Assembly (NCBI GenBank): GCA_002416125.1
Contig: DIBU01000013.1
Span: forward strand, 237,899-301,898
DNA length: 64,000 nt
Reading direction: 5' to 3'
Origin: Halieaceae bacterium UBA5044
GTDB lineage: Bacteria > Pseudomonadota > Gammaproteobacteria > Pseudomonadales > Halieaceae
Part shown: positions 61,420 through 64,000 of the stretch, in pieces
How positions within the stretch are numbered: the stretch's first letter is position 1
Layout of the letters: each line of letters opens with the position of its first letter
Program-made: the position numbers and the translations under genes
Notes under the pieces: model-generated
Told to the model about the DNA's origin: nothing
Database searches by the model: none
Seen by the model: the letters and a program-made list of their open reading frames with translations, nothing else

Positions 61420-62643
61420 ATGGCCACTTCATCAGCCGGCGCGATATCCGCGGCGGATACCTACAGTCTGGGTTCGGCGCGCGCCGAAGCCCTTCTCGAG
61501 GCTGCCCGCGCGCTCGGGCCCGTGCTCCGGGAGCGTTCTGCCCAGTGCCGCGCCGAGCGCAAAGTGCCGGCGGCAACCATCGCCGATTTCCACGACGCAG
61601 GCTTTTTCAAGATGTTGCAGCCGGAGCAGTGGGGCGGCTACGCCATGGATCCGCAGGTCTTCTATTGCGTGGGGCTGGAGATCGCCCGGCACTGCATGTC
61701 CAGCGCCTGGGTATTGGGCGTGGTTGCGGTGCATAATTGGCAACTCGCCGTGTTTGACGACCGTGCCGCCGCGGATGTCTGGGGGGACGACCCGTCGGTG
61801 CTCATCTCGTCGTCCTACGCACCGGTAGGCAAGGTGACGCCGGTCGAGGGGGGGTATCGGCTCAGCGGTCGCTGGAGTTTTTCCTCGGGCAGCGAGCACT
61901 GCCAGTGGGCGTTTCTCGGGGCGGTGGTGCCCACGGCGGACGCGCCCTTCGACATGATGAATTACCGCACTTTCCTGGTGCCGGCGAGCGACTACGCGAT
62001 TGTGGATAACTGGGACGTAGTGGGATTGCAGGGAACCGGCAGTCACGATGTGGTGGTGGACGACGTCTTCGTGCCAGAGCACCGCACGCACCGCTCCATC
62101 GACGGCTACCACTGCGACAATCCGGGCAACGCGGTCAACGACGCGCCGCTGTACCGCCTCCCGTTCATGCAGGTGTTCGTGCGCGCCGTGTGCACAGCCA
62201 GTCTCGGCGCCCTGCAGGGCTCACTTGACGATTTTGTGGAAGTGGCCAAAACGCGGCGCATCGGCCCCAATATCATGAGCGCGGATCCCGCCGTACGCCG
62301 CCTGGCAGCGGAGGTGAAAGCCTCCATTGAGGAGATGAAGCTCACGATGCTGCGTAATTTCGACGCCATGATGGCCTGCACACGCGCCGGTGAGCCTATT
62401 CCTGTGGAAGATCGGGTTCGATATCGTTACGATTCCGCTGTTGTGGCCGACCGCTGTCTCGAGCTCTCGGGGCGCATGTTGAAGGCGGCGGGCAGCGGTG
62501 GCATCCGTCTCGGAAGCGAACTGCTCGCGCGGCATCTGGATATACTGGCGAGCCAGGCGCATGTGGCCAACAATTCACTGCCTTTCGCCGACAATATGGG
62601 TGGCGTGTTGTTTGGCGAGGAAAACCACGACTACGCGATCTGA
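61420..62643 (+). CDS. hsaA: Flavin-dependent monooxygenase, HsaA-like
   Basis: A 407-residue acyl-CoA-dehydrogenase-fold oxygenase. It has PAATIADFHDAGFFKMLQPEQWGGYAMDPQVFYCVGLEIARHCMSSAWVLGV, YRLSGRWSFSSGSEHCQWAFLGAV, WDVVGLQGTGSHDVVVDDVFVPEHRT and the closing HLDILASQAHVANNSLPFADNMGG. This is the HsaA (TesA2) pattern: reduced-flavin-dependent hydroxylation of the phenolic steroid ring A to a catechol. 4-hydroxyphenylacetate-type oxygenases are relatives. The next genes (HsaD-like and pentadienoate hydratase) support the steroid/aromatic ring role, though an extradiol dioxygenase is not in the window. A flavin reductase partner is required. Confidence 0.83.
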   Translation: MATSSAGAISAADTYSLGSARAEALLEAARALGPVLRERSAQCRAERKVPAATIADFHDAGFFKMLQPEQWGGYAMDPQVFYCVGLEIARHCMSSAWVLGVVAVHNWQLAVFDDRAAADVWGDDPSVLISSSYAPVGKVTPVEGGYRLSGRWSFSSGSEHCQWAFLGAVVPTADAPFDMMNYRTFLVPASDYAIVDNWDVVGLQGTGSHDVVVDDVFVPEHRTHRSIDGYHCDNPGNAVNDAPLYRLPFMQVFVRAVCTASLGALQGSLDDFVEVAKTRRIGPNIMSADPAVRRLAAEVKASIEEMKLTMLRNFDAMMACTRAGEPIPVEDRVRYRYDSAVVADRCLELSGRMLKAAGSGGIRLGSELLARHLDILASQAHVANNSLPFADNMGGVLFGEENHDYAI

Positions 62644-62664
62644 TCTCTAACAGGGGTGAACAAT

Positions 62665-63498
62665 ATGGCATACAAGGGACTGCTACCCGAGGGCAATTAC
62701 GCGGACTGCGCCAACGGCTACCGCATTCACTACCTCGATGAGGGGCAGGGCGATGTGGTCGTGTTTCTGCACGGCTCCGGCCCGGGCGCGAGCGGCCACA
62801 GCAATTTCAAGGGCAACTACCCGGCACTGGTCGAGGCAGGCTATCGTTGCATCGTTCCCGACCACATCGGCTACGGTTTCTCCGACAAGCCCGACGATGT
62901 CGATCATACACTCGACTTTTTCGTGGAGTGCATCAAACAGACGCTGGATACCGTAGGCGTAGAGCGCTGCACCGTGGTCGGCAACTCGCTGGGTGGTGCG
63001 GTGGCCCTGGGGCTGGCGCTGCAGCATCCGCAACTGGTGGACAAGCTGATCCTGATGGCGCCGGGTGGCCTGAGTGAATTGCATGAATACCAGCAAATGC
63101 CCGGTATGCAGAAGGTGTTCAAGGTGTTTGGCTCCGGCGAGCCGGTAACCCACGAGGTCATGAAGGACCTGTTCGCCACTGGACTGATGTACGATCCGCG
63201 GCATGCCACCGACGAGTTGGTGAAAGAGCGTATGCAGATCATGCAGATCATGAACGGCCACGTGATGGCGAGCATGAAGATTCCGGTGCTCACCCCGCGC
63301 CTGGCGGAAATCCAGTGCCCGGTGCTGGGCTTCTGGGGCATGAATGAGAAAATGATGCCGGAGAACGGGATTCTGGCGATGGCCAAGAACCTCAAGCATA
63401 TGCGGCTCATCCTGATTTCCGAGTGCGGACACTGGGTGATGGTGGAGCACGAGGACCTGTTCAATCGCGAATGTGTGGAGTTCCTGCGTCATGGATAA
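62665..63498 (+). CDS. hsaD: Meta-cleavage-product hydrolase, HsaD-like
   Basis: A 277-residue alpha/beta hydrolase from ATG 62665 with AGGGG eight bases upstream (an in-frame GTG at 62656 is possible). Oxyanion region HGSGPGASGHSNFKGN, nucleophile Ser108 in VVGNSLGGAVALG, FWGMNEKMMPENG (acid), and the histidine in SECGHWVMVEH. These are features of carbon-carbon meta-cleavage-product hydrolases. HsaD cleaves the ring-opened steroid product into a pentadienoate and a steroid remnant. It overlaps the following hydratase gene by eight bases. A biphenyl/phenol-type hydrolase is the alternative; the HsaA-like neighbour tips it to steroid. Confidence 0.85.
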   Translation: MAYKGLLPEGNYADCANGYRIHYLDEGQGDVVVFLHGSGPGASGHSNFKGNYPALVEAGYRCIVPDHIGYGFSDKPDDVDHTLDFFVECIKQTLDTVGVERCTVVGNSLGGAVALGLALQHPQLVDKLILMAPGGLSELHEYQQMPGMQKVFKVFGSGEPVTHEVMKDLFATGLMYDPRHATDELVKERMQIMQIMNGHVMASMKIPVLTPRLAEIQCPVLGFWGMNEKMMPENGILAMAKNLKHMRLILISECGHWVMVEHEDLFNRECVEFLRHG

Positions 63499-64000
63499 GG
63501 CCGGCCGCATGGCTCTGGGCGATGAGCTCTATCGCGCACTGCGCGAATTCCGTACCCTGGCGCCGCTCACCGAGCGCGCTCCGGACATCACCATTGACGA
63601 TGCCTACCACATCAGTCTGCACATGCTGAACCTGCGTGTGGAGCGGGACGGGGAGCGTGTGGTGGGTAAGAAGATCGGCGTCACGAGCAAGCCCGTGCAG
63701 GACATGCTGGGGGTGTTTCAGCCCGATTTCGGCTTTCTCACCGATGCCATGGAGTTTCCGGATGGCGCCGACATTCCGGTGGCCGGGCACCTGATTCAGC
63801 CCCGCGCGGAAGGTGAGATCGCCTTTCGCCTGAAGAAGGACCTGCAGGGCCCCGGGGTGACCGAACAGGATGTCCTGGACGCCACCGAAGCGATCATGCC
63901 CTGTTTTGAAATCGTCGATTCGCGCATTCGCAACTGGGAAATCAAGATCCAGGACACGGTGGCGGACAACGCCTCCTGCGGCGTCTATGTGCTCGGCCAG
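63491..64000 (+). CDS. 2-hydroxypenta-2,4-dienoate hydratase (3' end cut)
   Basis: From ATG 63491, overlapping the hydrolase stop, 170 codons run to the window edge without a stop: MDKAGRMALGDELYRAL, APDITIDDAYHISLHMLN, VGKKIGVTSKPVQDMLGV, GFLTDAMEF, RAEGEIAFRLKKDL and the EIVDSRIRNWEIKIQDTVADNASCGVYVLG end. This is the MhpD/HsaE/TesE family, which hydrates the 2-hydroxydienoate released by HsaD-type hydrolases to 4-hydroxy-2-oxoacid for an aldolase. A dehydrogenase and aldolase should follow outside the window. Confidence 0.9.
   Translation, partial: MDKAGRMALGDELYRALREFRTLAPLTERAPDITIDDAYHISLHMLNLRVERDGERVVGKKIGVTSKPVQDMLGVFQPDFGFLTDAMEFPDGADIPVAGHLIQPRAEGEIAFRLKKDLQGPGVTEQDVLDATEAIMPCFEIVDSRIRNWEIKIQDTVADNASCGVYVLGQ

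Noticed and set aside
1..64000. Search by eye for CRISPR arrays, tRNA or rRNA genes, insertion sequences and phage genes
   Set aside because: No spaced direct repeats, cloverleaf-type sequence, transposase or phage structural gene was recognised.

Overview
The window is a dense, GC-rich chromosomal segment with about 61 protein-coding genes on both strands and no gap longer than about 220 bases between genes. I see no rRNA, tRNA, insertion sequence, prophage or CRISPR array. The pepA-holC-valS run divergent from lptF-lptG is the Escherichia/Pseudomonas order. Together with rapA, the fpr/LysR pair, bolA, trhO, DUF2164 and gspAB it places the organism in the Gammaproteobacteria. The abundance of acyl-CoA enzymes, a wax-ester synthase and a steroid-type ring-cleavage module suggests a marine, lipid- and sterol-using lineage such as Halieaceae or Spongiibacteraceae. 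That lineage call is inference.

Layout. 1-7.9 kb: edge of an SDR gene, a DUF4156 lipoprotein, gspA/gspB secretion accessory genes, a DUF2254 membrane protein, an epoxide-hydrolase-like enzyme, ppx and an HExxH membrane protein. 8-14.2 kb (minus strand): a tight operon of DUF1445, pxpA, pxpB, pxpC, DUF4392, D-amino-acid transaminase and alanine racemase, apparently a D-glutamate/5-oxoproline/D-alanine module. 14.3-23.6 kb: tesB, two acyl-CoA synthetases, a patatin lipase, small proteins, a flavin reductase, a DCC protein, an ACAD10-like kinase and fpr. 23.7-30.3 kb: a LysR regulator divergent from fpr, SprT, a large DUF748 protein, and an AraC regulator coupled to a 7-TM protein with a degenerate GGDEF motif. 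30.4-36.8 kb: acyl-CoA dehydrogenase, HSD10-like dehydrogenase, alpha-methylacyl-CoA racemase, crotonase, an orphan carboxyltransferase and an RhlG-like reductase, probably a branched-chain acyl-CoA pathway. 36.8-47.7 kb: secreted M17 peptidase, rapA, tatD, LysR, a candidate small RNA, WS/DGAT, a TonB-domain protein, a methyltransferase and two cold-shock-domain proteins. 47.7-54.8 kb: valS, holC, pepA, lptF, lptG. 54.8-60.4 kb: RDD protein, two-component system, a repeat protein, bolA, trhO and a secreted serine protease. 60.4-64 kb: SDR, HsaA-like monooxygenase, HsaD-like hydrolase and a truncated 2-hydroxypentadienoate hydratase, the start of an aromatic/steroid ring-cleavage operon.

Points that stand out: the two parts of the animal D-glutamate cyclase DGLUCY appear as separate genes bracketing 5-oxoprolinase; an unannotated stem plus strong terminator at 43.2 kb looks like a small RNA; a diguanylate-cyclase-like protein has lost its GGDEF signature; a crotonase has lost both hydratase glutamates; and several small or membrane proteins have no assigned role.
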